64,000 nt of DNA, from NCBI RefSeq assembly GCF_001956695.1, contig NZ_CP019070.1, positions 744,001 to 808,000 of the forward strand, given 5' to 3'. Under the pieces are notes generated by a model that worked only from the letters and a program-made list of their open reading frames with translations, was not told the DNA's origin and did no database searches. A program made the position numbers and the translations under genes. This stretch comes from Poseidonibacter parvus (GTDB taxonomy: Bacteria > Campylobacterota > Campylobacteria > Campylobacterales > Arcobacteraceae). Of this stretch, positions 17,328 to 26,154 are shown in pieces; position 1 is the stretch's first letter, and each line of letters opens with the position of its first letter.

Positions 17328-20300
17328 ATGATTAAGAATAATTATGAAAATTTTAAAGTAGAAATCATACTTGTTTTATTTACTTTTGCTGTAATTCTTT
17401 CTTTTATATTAACAAATAAAGTTTTATTTGGTGAAAAGATAAAAGGTATTGCAGTATCTAATTCTATTAATATATATTATGAAAAACAAAAAATTTTTGA
17501 AGAGTTCTTAGATTTATCAAGAAATAAACTTAACTCAATAAATAACTCAAATTCTTTTAACGACTTTTTAAAATCAAATGATGAAGAAAAAATAAAAGAT
17601 TTATTTTTAGCTCTTGCTAGAACTTCTGTAGACATAATGCAATTAAGATATATTGATAAGAATGGTAATGAAATAATAAGACTAGATAGAGATAAAATAG
17701 CTTCAGAAGTACATTTTGTAGAAAAAGAACAGTTACAAAATAAAAAAGATAGGGACTATTTTTATAACTCAATTAATAAAGCACAAAAAGTATGGTTTTC
17801 AAATTTAGATTTAAATATTGAAAACAAAAAAGTTCAAATACCTTTCAATCCTACACTAAGAGCAATTTTACCTTTGAAAAAAGATTCCTCTTTTAATGGA
17901 ATAGTAATAATAAACTATTTCATGGAAGATTTTTTAAAAATATTTGAAGAAAGTGCGATTTATAATACTATTTTATTTGATAAAAATGGGAATACTTTAA
18001 GTCATTACGAAAAAGAAAAAAGTTGGGGATTCTATTTAGATAAAAAGTATAATTTAAATAGTGAATATAAAGAAGAAATCCAAAAAGCTTTAATTTATAA
18101 TAAATATGAAGATGAAAATACTTTTATAAAAAAGTTTGATTTTGATATATCAAATGAACTTTATATTTTAATTGAATTAAAAGAAGAGTATTTAAAGCAG
18201 CTTGATAATCAAGAATTAAAAGAGAACGTAATTGTTTCATTTATTGTATTTATATTTGCATTAATCTCTTCAATGTTCTTATCAAAACTTTTTAGAGGTT
18301 TAACTAAAACAATTGTTACAACAAGTGATAGATTAAATGATGCTTCACTTTTAGTAAAACTAGCTTATTACAAGTATAGTTTTAAAACTAATATGATTAC
18401 TTTTGATGATAATATTTTTAATCTTTTAAACTATAAGGATATTAAAAAGAAATCTTATTATTTAGAAGAATTAGATGACTTTTTTGATGATGAATTTTTA
18501 GATAAAATTAAATTCAAAATAAAAAACATTCAAAATGAAGACTTCTTTGAATTTCATAATTTAGATAAGAATAATAAAAAGCTCACTTTTTTTACTAAGT
18601 TCAGAGCTATTTCTAAAAATGACAAGATTATCGAATTAGAAGGAATACTTCAAGATATTACAGAAGAAAAAATACTTTTAAAATCTTTTGAAAAAGCAAA
18701 AAATGATGCAGAAAATGCAAATGAAGCAAAAAGCAAGTTCTTAGCTACGATGAGTCATGAGATTAGAACTCCTTTAAATGGTATTATTGGTTTAACTAAA
18801 TTAGCACTAGAATCTAATCCAAATGATAAGATAAAAGATTTTTTAACAAAATCAGATATCTCATCAAGTGCACTTTTAAATGTAATAAATGATATTTTAG
18901 ATTATTCAAAAATAGAAGCAAATAAATTAACTTTTGAGAAAAAAAGCTTTGAATTTGATAAGTTACTTTTAAATGTAACGAATCTTTTTGATTATCAAGC
19001 ATATCAAAAACAAATAAGTTTACATATCAATCATGATCATCGTATCCCAAAGATATTATTAGGAGATCATCATAGAATAACTCAGATACTAAATAATCTT
19101 GTTGGTAACGCAGTTAAGTTCACTCAAAGAGGTCAAATAGAAATTAAAACATCTTTAATAAAAAAAGATGAAAAACTTTTAGTTTTAAAATGTAGTGTTG
19201 AAGATAGTGGTATAGGAATATCTAAAGAAGATCAAGACAAACTATTTAAATCATTTTCTCAAGTTGATGACTCTACTACTAGAGTATATGGAGGAACAGG
19301 TTTAGGATTAAGTATAACAAAAGAGCTTGTTGAATTAATGAATGGGAAAATTGAAGTAAGTAGTGTAAAAGGATTAGGAACTACATTTAGCTTTACTTTT
19401 GAACTTGAATATGAAAATAACTTTAATTTTGATAATAAACATTTAAAAAATAAAAAGTTTATGATTGTAGATGATAATGAAATTGATATTAGGCTTCTTG
19501 AAAATATTTTAAACTCATGGAAAGTTAAATCCTATAGTTTTCTTAATTCAAATGATGCATTAAAAAAACTTAATGAAGAAAATGATTTTGATTATATTTT
19601 AGTAGATTGGATTATGGATGATATTGATGGTGTTAATTTTGTAAAACAATTAAAAGAGAAAAACTCTGAAACTTCTCCTAAAATTATAATGGTTACGGCT
19701 TTTGAAGAAGATAATTTAAAAGCTAAATTAAAAGAAGAAAAGGTAAAAATAAATAATATTTTACGAAAACCTTTTACACCTTCTACAATTTATAATACGA
19801 TAATCAATTTTGAAGAAACAAAGAAAACAAATTATTTAAACAATCAAAAACTAGAAGAAAAAATCATAATTAATGCTAAAGTATTATTAGTAGAAGATAA
19901 TGAGATAAATCAAATGATTTGTCAAGAAATGCTTAAAAGAATGGGACTTAAAGTAATTGTTGCAAATGATGGTATAGAAGCTATAAAGATGTGCAAAGAG
20001 AATAATCCTGATATTGTATTAATGGATTTACATATGCCACGAATGAATGGTTTTAATTCTAGTAAAGCTATTAGAGAGTTTAATAAAGATGTTCCAATAA
20101 TTGCATTAACATCAGCTGTTATGGATGAAGATAAAATTGCTGCAAGAAAAGCTGGTATGCAAGAGCATTTATCAAAACCAATTGATTTTGATGAGTTATT
20201 AAACACAATTAGTTCATACTTACCTAATTTAATCACTAAAGAAAAAAAACAAAGCAATGAAATTCATAATCTTGATAAGTATGTAGATAGAAATGAACTT

Positions 20301-20594
20301 TTAAATAGAGTAGGGAGTGAAGAGTTAGCAAATCAACTTCTAGAAAAGTTTGCTTTAACATATAAGGATTATGGAAAGGAATTAACAAATGATTTTAAAA
20401 ACCAAGATAAGTTATCAAAAGAAATTCATAAATTAAAAGGTGTGAGTGGTAATCTTGCATTAAAAGTTTTATATAAACAATGTATAAAAATAGAAGAAGA
20501 ACTTAATTTAGAAAAAAAAGAAAAACTTTTAAATGAGTTAATAGTAGAATTAGAAAATATAACTAAACTAATTTATAAGAAAAATAAAATTTAA
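17328..20594 (+). CDS. Hybrid sensor histidine kinase with two receiver domains and Hpt
   Basis: A 1088-residue phosphorelay protein. Order: membrane helix (15-33), periplasmic sensor of about 260 residues, helix near 300-320, a PAS-like segment (about 340-450), HisKA with His477 in TMSHEIRTPLNG, HATPase with GTGLGLSITKEL, receiver 1 with phospho-acceptor Asp760 (LVDWIMDD), receiver 2 with Asp900 (LMDLHMPRMNG), and a C-terminal Hpt with His1034 in HKLKGVSGNL. All four phosphotransfer residues are present, although receiver 1 is less canonical. The response regulator gene starts 13 bases downstream, so the output may run through it. The signal is unknown. Confidence 0.92.
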   Translation: MIKNNYENFKVEIILVLFTFAVILSFILTNKVLFGEKIKGIAVSNSINIYYEKQKIFEEFLDLSRNKLNSINNSNSFNDFLKSNDEEKIKDLFLALARTSVDIMQLRYIDKNGNEIIRLDRDKIASEVHFVEKEQLQNKKDRDYFYNSINKAQKVWFSNLDLNIENKKVQIPFNPTLRAILPLKKDSSFNGIVIINYFMEDFLKIFEESAIYNTILFDKNGNTLSHYEKEKSWGFYLDKKYNLNSEYKEEIQKALIYNKYEDENTFIKKFDFDISNELYILIELKEEYLKQLDNQELKENVIVSFIVFIFALISSMFLSKLFRGLTKTIVTTSDRLNDASLLVKLAYYKYSFKTNMITFDDNIFNLLNYKDIKKKSYYLEELDDFFDDEFLDKIKFKIKNIQNEDFFEFHNLDKNNKKLTFFTKFRAISKNDKIIELEGILQDITEEKILLKSFEKAKNDAENANEAKSKFLATMSHEIRTPLNGIIGLTKLALESNPNDKIKDFLTKSDISSSALLNVINDILDYSKIEANKLTFEKKSFEFDKLLLNVTNLFDYQAYQKQISLHINHDHRIPKILLGDHHRITQILNNLVGNAVKFTQRGQIEIKTSLIKKDEKLLVLKCSVEDSGIGISKEDQDKLFKSFSQVDDSTTRVYGGTGLGLSITKELVELMNGKIEVSSVKGLGTTFSFTFELEYENNFNFDNKHLKNKKFMIVDDNEIDIRLLENILNSWKVKSYSFLNSNDALKKLNEENDFDYILVDWIMDDIDGVNFVKQLKEKNSETSPKIIMVTAFEEDNLKAKLKEEKVKINNILRKPFTPSTIYNTIINFEETKKTNYLNNQKLEEKIIINAKVLLVEDNEINQMICQEMLKRMGLKVIVANDGIEAIKMCKENNPDIVLMDLHMPRMNGFNSSKAIREFNKDVPIIALTSAVMDEDKIAARKAGMQEHLSKPIDFDELLNTISSYLPNLITKEKKQSNEIHNLDKYVDRNELLNRVGSEELANQLLEKFALTYKDYGKELTNDFKNQDKLSKEIHKLKGVSGNLALKVLYKQCIKIEEELNLEKKEKLLNELIVELENITKLIYKKNKI

Positions 20595-20607
20595 AAAAAG
20601 AAAAAAA

Positions 20608-21249
20608 ATGAATGAAACAAAATATAAAATATTAGTAGTTGATGATGAAGAGATAAATCTTCAAATAATTGAAGCGAATCTTCAATCTGATTATATTGTA
20701 GATTCAAGAACAAGTATAAAAGAAGCATTATCATTAATTGAAGAAAACCTTTATGATGCATTTATTTTTGATATTAATATGGATGAGATGGATGGTTTAG
20801 ATCTTTGTAAAATTGTAAAAAACTATAGGAAGTATATTTATACTCCTGTAATATTTGTTACAGTTGTTGATGAGGTAGAAAAGATAGAAAAAGGCTTTAG
20901 TTATGGAGCTTATGATTATATTACAAAACCTGTAAATCCAAAAGAATTAAAAATTAGATTAAAAGCTCATATAAAAATATCAAAAAATCAAATAGAATTA
21001 AATGAAAATCAACTCCATCTAAATGAAGAAATACAAAAATTAACAAAAGAACTTGTAGAAGCTAATAAAAATGTACGTATAAGTGAAGAAATCTTTCAAG
21101 GAAGAGAAACTAAATTTAAATATAATGATGAAAGAATAAAAGAAAACCTAAACTTCTCAAAAGTATTTGACCAAAGAGTTTTAGACATGCAAGAGAAATT
21201 AGAAAAACAAAAAATACTTTTATCAGAAGTAAAAAAATCTTTAGGTTAA
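20608..21249 (+). CDS. Response regulator with C-terminal coiled coil
   Basis: A 213-residue protein with an N-terminal receiver domain (residues 6-125, acidic VDDEE near 12, phospho-acceptor Asp55 in FIFDINMDEMDG, Lys in YDYITKPVNP) followed by about 85 residues of Lys/Glu/Leu-rich coiled coil. There is no DNA-binding, GGDEF or enzymatic output domain, so it probably works by protein contact. It lies 13 bases after the hybrid kinase and is the obvious partner. It runs close to a tRNA gene on the opposite strand. Confidence 0.88.
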   Translation: MNETKYKILVVDDEEINLQIIEANLQSDYIVDSRTSIKEALSLIEENLYDAFIFDINMDEMDGLDLCKIVKNYRKYIYTPVIFVTVVDEVEKIEKGFSYGAYDYITKPVNPKELKIRLKAHIKISKNQIELNENQLHLNEEIQKLTKELVEANKNVRISEEIFQGRETKFKYNDERIKENLNFSKVFDQRVLDMQEKLEKQKILLSEVKKSLG

Positions 21250-21259
21250 AACTATCATA

Positions 21260-21343
21260 TGGTGCAGCTGGAGGGATTTGAACCCTCACGCCGCGAAGCA
21301 CGAGCCCCTCAAGCCCGCGTGTCTACCGTTCCACCACAGCTGC
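21260..21343 (-). tRNA. tRNA-Leu (anticodon GAG)
   Basis: An 84-base gene with a perfect 7-bp acceptor stem (GCAGCTG / CAGCTGC), discriminator A and encoded CCA, T arm GGGTTCAAATCCC, long variable arm as expected for a class II tRNA, and an anticodon loop TTGAGGG within a CGGGC/GCTCG stem giving anticodon GAG (codons CUC and CUU). The conserved features are all visible by eye. Confidence 0.97.
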
Positions 21344-21458
21344 ATAGATAATTAAAGAGGTGAATTCTACAACGTAATATCATAAAATATGCTTAATCTT
21401 TATCTTTCTTGCTTTCTAAAATGTTATAATTGTTTAAGCAAATTTAATTGGATTAATT

Positions 21459-22589
21459 ATGAAAAATTTTGAAGAAAATAAATTTATTGATTTAATTGGA
21501 AAAATACCTAATGTAGCAGTGCAAGGTTACGATAAAGAACGTAAAGTTATTTATTGGAATAAAGCAAGTGAACTTATGTATGGTTATACAAAAAAAGAAG
21601 CATATGGCAAAAGCTTAGAAGATTTAATAATCCCAGATTTTATGAAAGAAAAAGTTATTGCTTTACATAAAGAATGGTGTAATAAAGGTATATCAATTCC
21701 TTCTTCGGAACTTCCATTAATAAATAAAAATGGTGATACAGTTTATGTATATTCTTCACATGTAATGTTAAATGAAAAAAGTAAAAACCCTGAAATGTTT
21801 TGTGTTGATATTGATTTAACAGAGCAAAAAAAACAAAAAGATGAACTTGAAGAAAAAAACAAAGTTTTAGAGTATCAGTCAAAAATGGCTACTATGGGTG
21901 AAATGTTGGATAATATTGCACATCAGTGGCGTCAACCACTTTCTCTTATTTCTACTACTGCAAGCGGTATAAAACTACAAAATGACTGTGGAATATTAGA
22001 TAATAATACAATAAGTGATTCCTTAGGCTCTATTGTAGATACTACTAAATACCTTTCTCAAACAATTGAAGATTTTAGAAACTTTGTTAATGGAACTCAC
22101 GTAAAAACTATTTTTAACCTCTTTAACACTTTAAAGTATTCACTAAAACTTTTAGATGGTATTTTAAAAAAGAATGATATAAAAGTTTATTTATCAACTA
22201 GTTTAGATGATATTGAAATACTTGGTTATCCAAATGAATTAATACAAGTTATTATTAATATTGTTAGTAATTCTGTTGATGCCTTTGATAATGATGTTGA
22301 AAATAAATTCATTATAATAGATATTAGAAAAGAAAATTCAAATGTATTTATAAAAATAAAAGATAATGCTAAAGGAATTGATGAAAATATTATTGATAAA
22401 ATATTTGAATTTAGATTTTCAACAAAAGAAAAGAACAAAAAATCAGGAATAGGTTTATATATGTCAAATCAACTTATAAAAGAGGGTATGAAAGGTTCTT
22501 TAAAAGTGAAAAATAGTGAATATTTACATGAGGATATAAAATATAAAGGTGCAGAGTTTACAATAGAATTAGCTTCTAATATAGAATAA
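21459..22589 (+). CDS. PAS-domain histidine kinase (cytoplasmic, orphan)
   Basis: A 376-residue kinase without membrane segments. A PAS domain (about 10-125: YWNKASELMYGYTKKEAYG) is linked by a short coiled coil to HisKA with His155 in AHQWRQPLS and a HATPase with IVSNSVDAF, DNAKGID and SGIGLYMS. The kinase core closely resembles those of the Cache kinases elsewhere in the window, but the sensor is intracellular. No response regulator is next to it. A strong bidirectional terminator follows. Confidence 0.9.
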   Translation: MKNFEENKFIDLIGKIPNVAVQGYDKERKVIYWNKASELMYGYTKKEAYGKSLEDLIIPDFMKEKVIALHKEWCNKGISIPSSELPLINKNGDTVYVYSSHVMLNEKSKNPEMFCVDIDLTEQKKQKDELEEKNKVLEYQSKMATMGEMLDNIAHQWRQPLSLISTTASGIKLQNDCGILDNNTISDSLGSIVDTTKYLSQTIEDFRNFVNGTHVKTIFNLFNTLKYSLKLLDGILKKNDIKVYLSTSLDDIEILGYPNELIQVIINIVSNSVDAFDNDVENKFIIIDIRKENSNVFIKIKDNAKGIDENIIDKIFEFRFSTKEKNKKSGIGLYMSNQLIKEGMKGSLKVKNSEYLHEDIKYKGAEFTIELASNIE

Positions 22590-22608
22590 TTATTACAGGT
22601 AAAAAAAA

Positions 22609-22640
22609 AGGCCAGAAGTAAAACTTCTGACCTTTTTTAA
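22609..22640. terminator. Bidirectional intrinsic terminator between PAS kinase and atpE
   Basis: Stem AGGCCAGAAGT / ACTTCTGACCT (11 positions, one C-A mismatch) with a three-base AAA loop, flanked by nine A on the left and six T on the right, so it can end transcription from both the kinase gene and atpE. Confidence 0.85.
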
Positions 22641-22663
22641 TTTATAAGCTGTGTAGCTGTTGA

Positions 22664-22978
22664 CTACCCTAAAAATGGGTTTGCATATAATGCAATCATA
22701 GCAACAACAAGTGCATAAATAACTTGTGCTTCGATCATCGCTAAAGCAATGAACATAGTAGTCATTAATTTTCCACCTAAACCTGGGTTTCTAGCAGTAC
22801 CAGCAATAGTAGCAGCAGCAGTATTACCCATACCAACAGCACCACCTAAAGCAGCAAGACCAAGTCCAACACCAGCAGCTAACACAGAGTAAGCTTTTAA
22901 AGTTTCGTTTGCAACAGCACCATCAGCAGCAAAAGCAGCTCCAGCAATAGCAAGCATTAATAAAACGATTTTTTTCAT
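22664..22978 (-). CDS. atpE: ATP synthase F0 subunit c
   Basis: The ring-forming proteolipid of the F1F0 ATP synthase in the inner membrane. Two helices are joined by the polar ARNP loop (Arg63-Asn64-Pro65), and the ion-binding carboxylate is Glu83 in MIEAQVIYAL. The ATG at 22978 follows AAGGATTTACAA and is preferred over a longer frame from 23044. From this start the protein has a signal-peptide-like N-terminus (MKKIVLLMLAIAGAAFA), giving 104 residues instead of about 80. The other ATP synthase genes are not in the window, consistent with atpE standing alone in this lineage. Confidence 0.95.
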   Translation of the reverse strand: MKKIVLLMLAIAGAAFAADGAVANETLKAYSVLAAGVGLGLAALGGAVGMGNTAAATIAGTARNPGLGGKLMTTMFIALAMIEAQVIYALVVAMIALYANPFLG

Positions 22979-23199
22979 TTGTAAATCCTTAAGAATATTT
23001 TGACTAAGTTTGTTCGGATAGCGTAACCCTATCAATAAAGACAAAGCAATACTTACATAAATGCAAATATTTCCCTACTAAATACTTAAATCGGAAAAAT
23101 TATATATAAAAAAACATTATATATAGATAAAACTATAGAGATTTCATTTTTTATTTAAAAATAGCTATAATAATTCTAATTATTAAATTAAGGATTTTT

Positions 23200-25281
23200 A
23201 TGAACAAGTTTTTTATAAGTCTAACAATATTGATTATATTCATAATTGGTACAGTTTACGGTGTGTTATTTACAAAAACTGGAAACGGTTTTATCTCATC
23301 ATACATAGAAAATACAGTAAATGATGAACAAAGTGATGTTAAGTTAAAAGTTAAGGATTTTACATTAACTTTCAATACTATAAATTTTGATGCAAGTATT
23401 AATGATGATTCAAATATTAACATTTCAGGTGATTTACAAATATTCAAAAAGAAGGTTGATCTTAAATACGATATTAAAATAAATGAGCTTTCAAATTTAG
23501 AAAATTTGACAAAACAAAAACTTAATGGACCTTTTTCTACTTCGGGTATTTTTAAAGGTGATGCAAACTTTTCTGAGATAAGTGGTATTTCTGATATTGC
23601 ACAAAGTGAGACTTCATATGCTTTAAAGCTTGTTGATTTTGAACCTAAGAATATTGACTTTCTTATAAAAAATGCACGAATCGAAAAGTTGTTACATCTT
23701 TTAAATCAAAAAAATCTTGCTATTGGTAACTTGACTTTAAAAGGTGATATTAAAGATGCAAATATTCCAAGTCTTGATGGAGATTTAACTGTAAATATTT
23801 CTAAAGGTAAACTAAACAATAAAGTAATAAATGAAGAGTTTAAACAAAATATTGCCTCAGCAATTTACTTTAAAAGTGATATAAAAGCCAAACTTACACC
23901 AAATAAAGCAACAATTAAATCTGATTTAATCACATCGTTAGCTGATGCTTTTACAAATCAAACAGAAGTATTTTTAGATTCTGGGAAAATATTAACAGAT
24001 TATAAATTAGACGTAAAAAATTTAGCTAAACTTGAAGGTATAATTGGAAAAAAACTTTATGGTAATTTCATTACTAATGGAAAAGTAAAAGTTGAGAATA
24101 ATACAATCAATATTGATGGAAGTTCAGATATTTTTGAAAGTCTTACTAAGTATTCAGCAAAATTAGTAGATTCAAATCCAGAATTTATTAACTTAAATAT
24201 TGCAAATGCAAAAATTGATAAACTTTTACGTCTTTTAAATGAGCCTGTTTATGCTGATGGTATTTTAAATATTGATGCAAATATTGTAAATGCAAATGTT
24301 GGAACTTTAGATGGAACAATAAAAACAAATATCTTAAATGGAAAAATCATTAATCCAGTTGCAAATACAGTATTCAAACAAAATCTTAAAAAAGAAATTG
24401 TATTTAGTGCTAATGCAACAACTTCTTTAGTTCCAAGTCAAGCTATTACTGAAGCAAAAATTGCTACATCATTAGCAAATATTGATGTTAAAAAAGCAGT
24501 ATTTGATTTTAAAGGTGCATCTTTAAATAGTGATTATTTATTACAAATACCAAGTCTTGCAAATTTATATGATATTACTTCTACTAAATTAAGAGGTGCT
24601 ATTAATGTAGCTGGTAATTTAGAAAGCAAAAACAAATCACTTCTTTTAGCAGGTAATTCAAAACTTCTTGATGGTACATTAGATTTTAATCTAAAAAATG
24701 ATGATTTCCATGCTGATATCAAAGATGTACAAATCAAAAAATTAACTCATATGTTATATTACCCTGAAGTATTTGATTCAACAACAGCTTTAACATTAGA
24801 TTACAATCTTCTTATGAAAAAAGGTAAATTAAATGGAAAACTAATTAAAGGTCATTTTTTACCAAACAACTTCTCAAGCTTATTAAACCAGTTTGCAAAG
24901 TTTGATATCACAAGAGAAGTATATGAAAGTGTTGATATTGAAACTAATATAAATAAATTAGTTTTAACATCTACAATTAATATGAAAAGTGAAAATACAA
25001 CAATAGATATAAACAAATCAGTTTTAGATTTAGAAAAAAGTACAATCGATGCCAAAATAAATACTAAAATTAAAAGTACGCAATTTGCTTTAAATGTAAA
25101 AGGTAATACTTCAAAACCTAAGATTTCATTGGATTCAAAAGATTTAATCAATAATCAAATAAATAAACAAATAGAAAAAAATGAAGAAAAGATAAAAGAA
25201 AAACTAAATAAAGTTTTAAAAGGAAAATTAGGTGAAGATGGTGCAAAAGAAGTATTAAAAAACTTTAAATCACTTTTTTAA
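23200..25281 (+). CDS. AsmA-like large periplasmic repeat protein
   Basis: A 693-residue protein anchored by one N-terminal helix (residues 4-24), then almost entirely beta-rich with recurring blocks of about 200 residues (compare IEKLLHLLNQKNLAIGNLTL, IDKLLRLLNEPVYADGIL and IKKLTHMLYYPEV), each followed by SLDGDLTVNI- or TLDGTIKTNI-like lines. The C-terminus with FALNVKGNTSKPKISLDSK and a Lys-rich helix is like that of AsmA/YdbH relatives, thought to form lipid-transfer bridges across the periplasm. The family call rests on pattern rather than a diagnostic motif. It stands alone, divergent from atpE. Confidence 0.68.
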   Translation: MNKFFISLTILIIFIIGTVYGVLFTKTGNGFISSYIENTVNDEQSDVKLKVKDFTLTFNTINFDASINDDSNINISGDLQIFKKKVDLKYDIKINELSNLENLTKQKLNGPFSTSGIFKGDANFSEISGISDIAQSETSYALKLVDFEPKNIDFLIKNARIEKLLHLLNQKNLAIGNLTLKGDIKDANIPSLDGDLTVNISKGKLNNKVINEEFKQNIASAIYFKSDIKAKLTPNKATIKSDLITSLADAFTNQTEVFLDSGKILTDYKLDVKNLAKLEGIIGKKLYGNFITNGKVKVENNTINIDGSSDIFESLTKYSAKLVDSNPEFINLNIANAKIDKLLRLLNEPVYADGILNIDANIVNANVGTLDGTIKTNILNGKIINPVANTVFKQNLKKEIVFSANATTSLVPSQAITEAKIATSLANIDVKKAVFDFKGASLNSDYLLQIPSLANLYDITSTKLRGAINVAGNLESKNKSLLLAGNSKLLDGTLDFNLKNDDFHADIKDVQIKKLTHMLYYPEVFDSTTALTLDYNLLMKKGKLNGKLIKGHFLPNNFSSLLNQFAKFDITREVYESVDIETNINKLVLTSTINMKSENTTIDINKSVLDLEKSTIDAKINTKIKSTQFALNVKGNTSKPKISLDSKDLINNQINKQIEKNEEKIKEKLNKVLKGKLGEDGAKEVLKNFKSLF

Positions 25282-25306
25282 AATAAGGGTTAAACCTTAT
25301 TTTAAA
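25277..25306. terminator. Bidirectional terminator between the AsmA-like and rhodanese genes
   Basis: A 12-bp perfect stem TTTAAAATAAGG / CCTTATTTTAAA with a six-base loop straddles the two convergent stop codons. The T/A runs in the stem serve as U-tracts for both directions. Confidence 0.65.
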
Positions 25307-25989
25307 TTCTTAGTTACACTCAAAGATAAACTTTCCCACGAAGCCATTCCTCCTCTATACCAAATCATTTTATTTGTTGGATATCCAATTGATGTAAGAT
25401 ATTTAATACTTTTTGATGATATTGGGCACCATGGACCATTACAGAAAAACACTGCTGTTTTTGCATTTGAAAAATCTAATTTATTATTTTCATTTACTTT
25501 AATTCCTAAATTTTTATATGCTTCATTAAAATCTTCTTCAAAATCTTCATCATATTTTAAATCTTCATAAGGAACATTAACGGCACTTGGAATTGTCTTA
25601 AAATCAAACCAAGATTTTTTTCTACTATCAACTAATACATATGATTCTGGATTTTTTAATGTTTTTGTAAAAATAAAATTCATCACTTCAATTTCTGAGT
25701 ATGTTTTTATTTTGTCATTTATATACAATCCTTGAATAACACCTTTTGTACTGATTATAGTTTTCTTACATTCATTTGGAATATTTGTAGCTATGTTTTG
25801 ATCAGTAAAACTCTCTTTTGAAACTGAAATATTAAGACATTTAGAATTAATCACTCTTTCAATAAGATATTTTTCTTTTGTTCCATTTGAATATGTATGT
25901 TCAACTTTTATACCTGTAAATTGTAAAGCATAGGGTTTTACTGCATGTGAGTATATAAATAAACACACAATTAGAAGAGCTGTTTTCAT
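25297..25989 (-). CDS. Periplasmic rhodanese-domain protein
   Basis: A 230-residue exported protein: signal peptide (MKTALLIVCLFIYSHA), about 100 residues of unknown fold, then a rhodanese domain (about 125-228) with VDSRKKSWFDFKTIPSAVNVPYE and the active-site loop FFCNGPWCP with catalytic Cys183. Rhodaneses carry persulfide on this Cys. The loop has a second Cys188, so redox chemistry is also possible. AAAGGATCAAAA precedes the ATG. It is divergent from the imelysin operon over about 165 bases containing a Fur box, so it may be iron controlled too. Confidence 0.85.
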   Translation of the reverse strand: MKTALLIVCLFIYSHAVKPYALQFTGIKVEHTYSNGTKEKYLIERVINSKCLNISVSKESFTDQNIATNIPNECKKTIISTKGVIQGLYINDKIKTYSEIEVMNFIFTKTLKNPESYVLVDSRKKSWFDFKTIPSAVNVPYEDLKYDEDFEEDFNEAYKNLGIKVNENNKLDFSNAKTAVFFCNGPWCPISSKSIKYLTSIGYPTNKMIWYRGGMASWESLSLSVTKNLK

Positions 25990-26064
25990 TTTTGATCCTT
26001 TATTAATTTATAGTATAAATAATAAATACTTAAAACAACACTTTAATATGCTCGAATATAGTTA

Positions 26065-26079
26065 TGATAATAATTATCA
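26065..26079. promoter_or_regulatory. Fur box (perfect 7-1-7 inverted repeat)
   Basis: TGATAAT-A-ATTATCA matches the minimal 7-1-7 Fur-type operator exactly. It sits 75 bases before the imelysin start and 75 bases from the divergent rhodanese start. A second, degenerate copy (TGATAATTGATATTA) starts at 26123. Repression by iron-loaded Fur is the expected reading. Confidence 0.8.
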
Positions 26080-26154
26080 GTTTAATATTAATTTAAGTCA
26101 AATTTCGATTTAATTTCATTAATGATAATTGATATTAAAATTAAAAGGAACATA

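Noticed and set aside
20608-21249. Response regulator as a transcription factor
   Set aside because: After the receiver domain there is only coiled coil; no helix-turn-helix or winged-helix segment is visible.
21116-21301. Open frame on the minus strand starting MLRGVRVQIPPAAP
   Set aside because: Its first codons are the antisense of tRNA-Leu and the rest is the antisense of the response regulator coiled coil; this peptide is a well-known artefact of tRNA genes.
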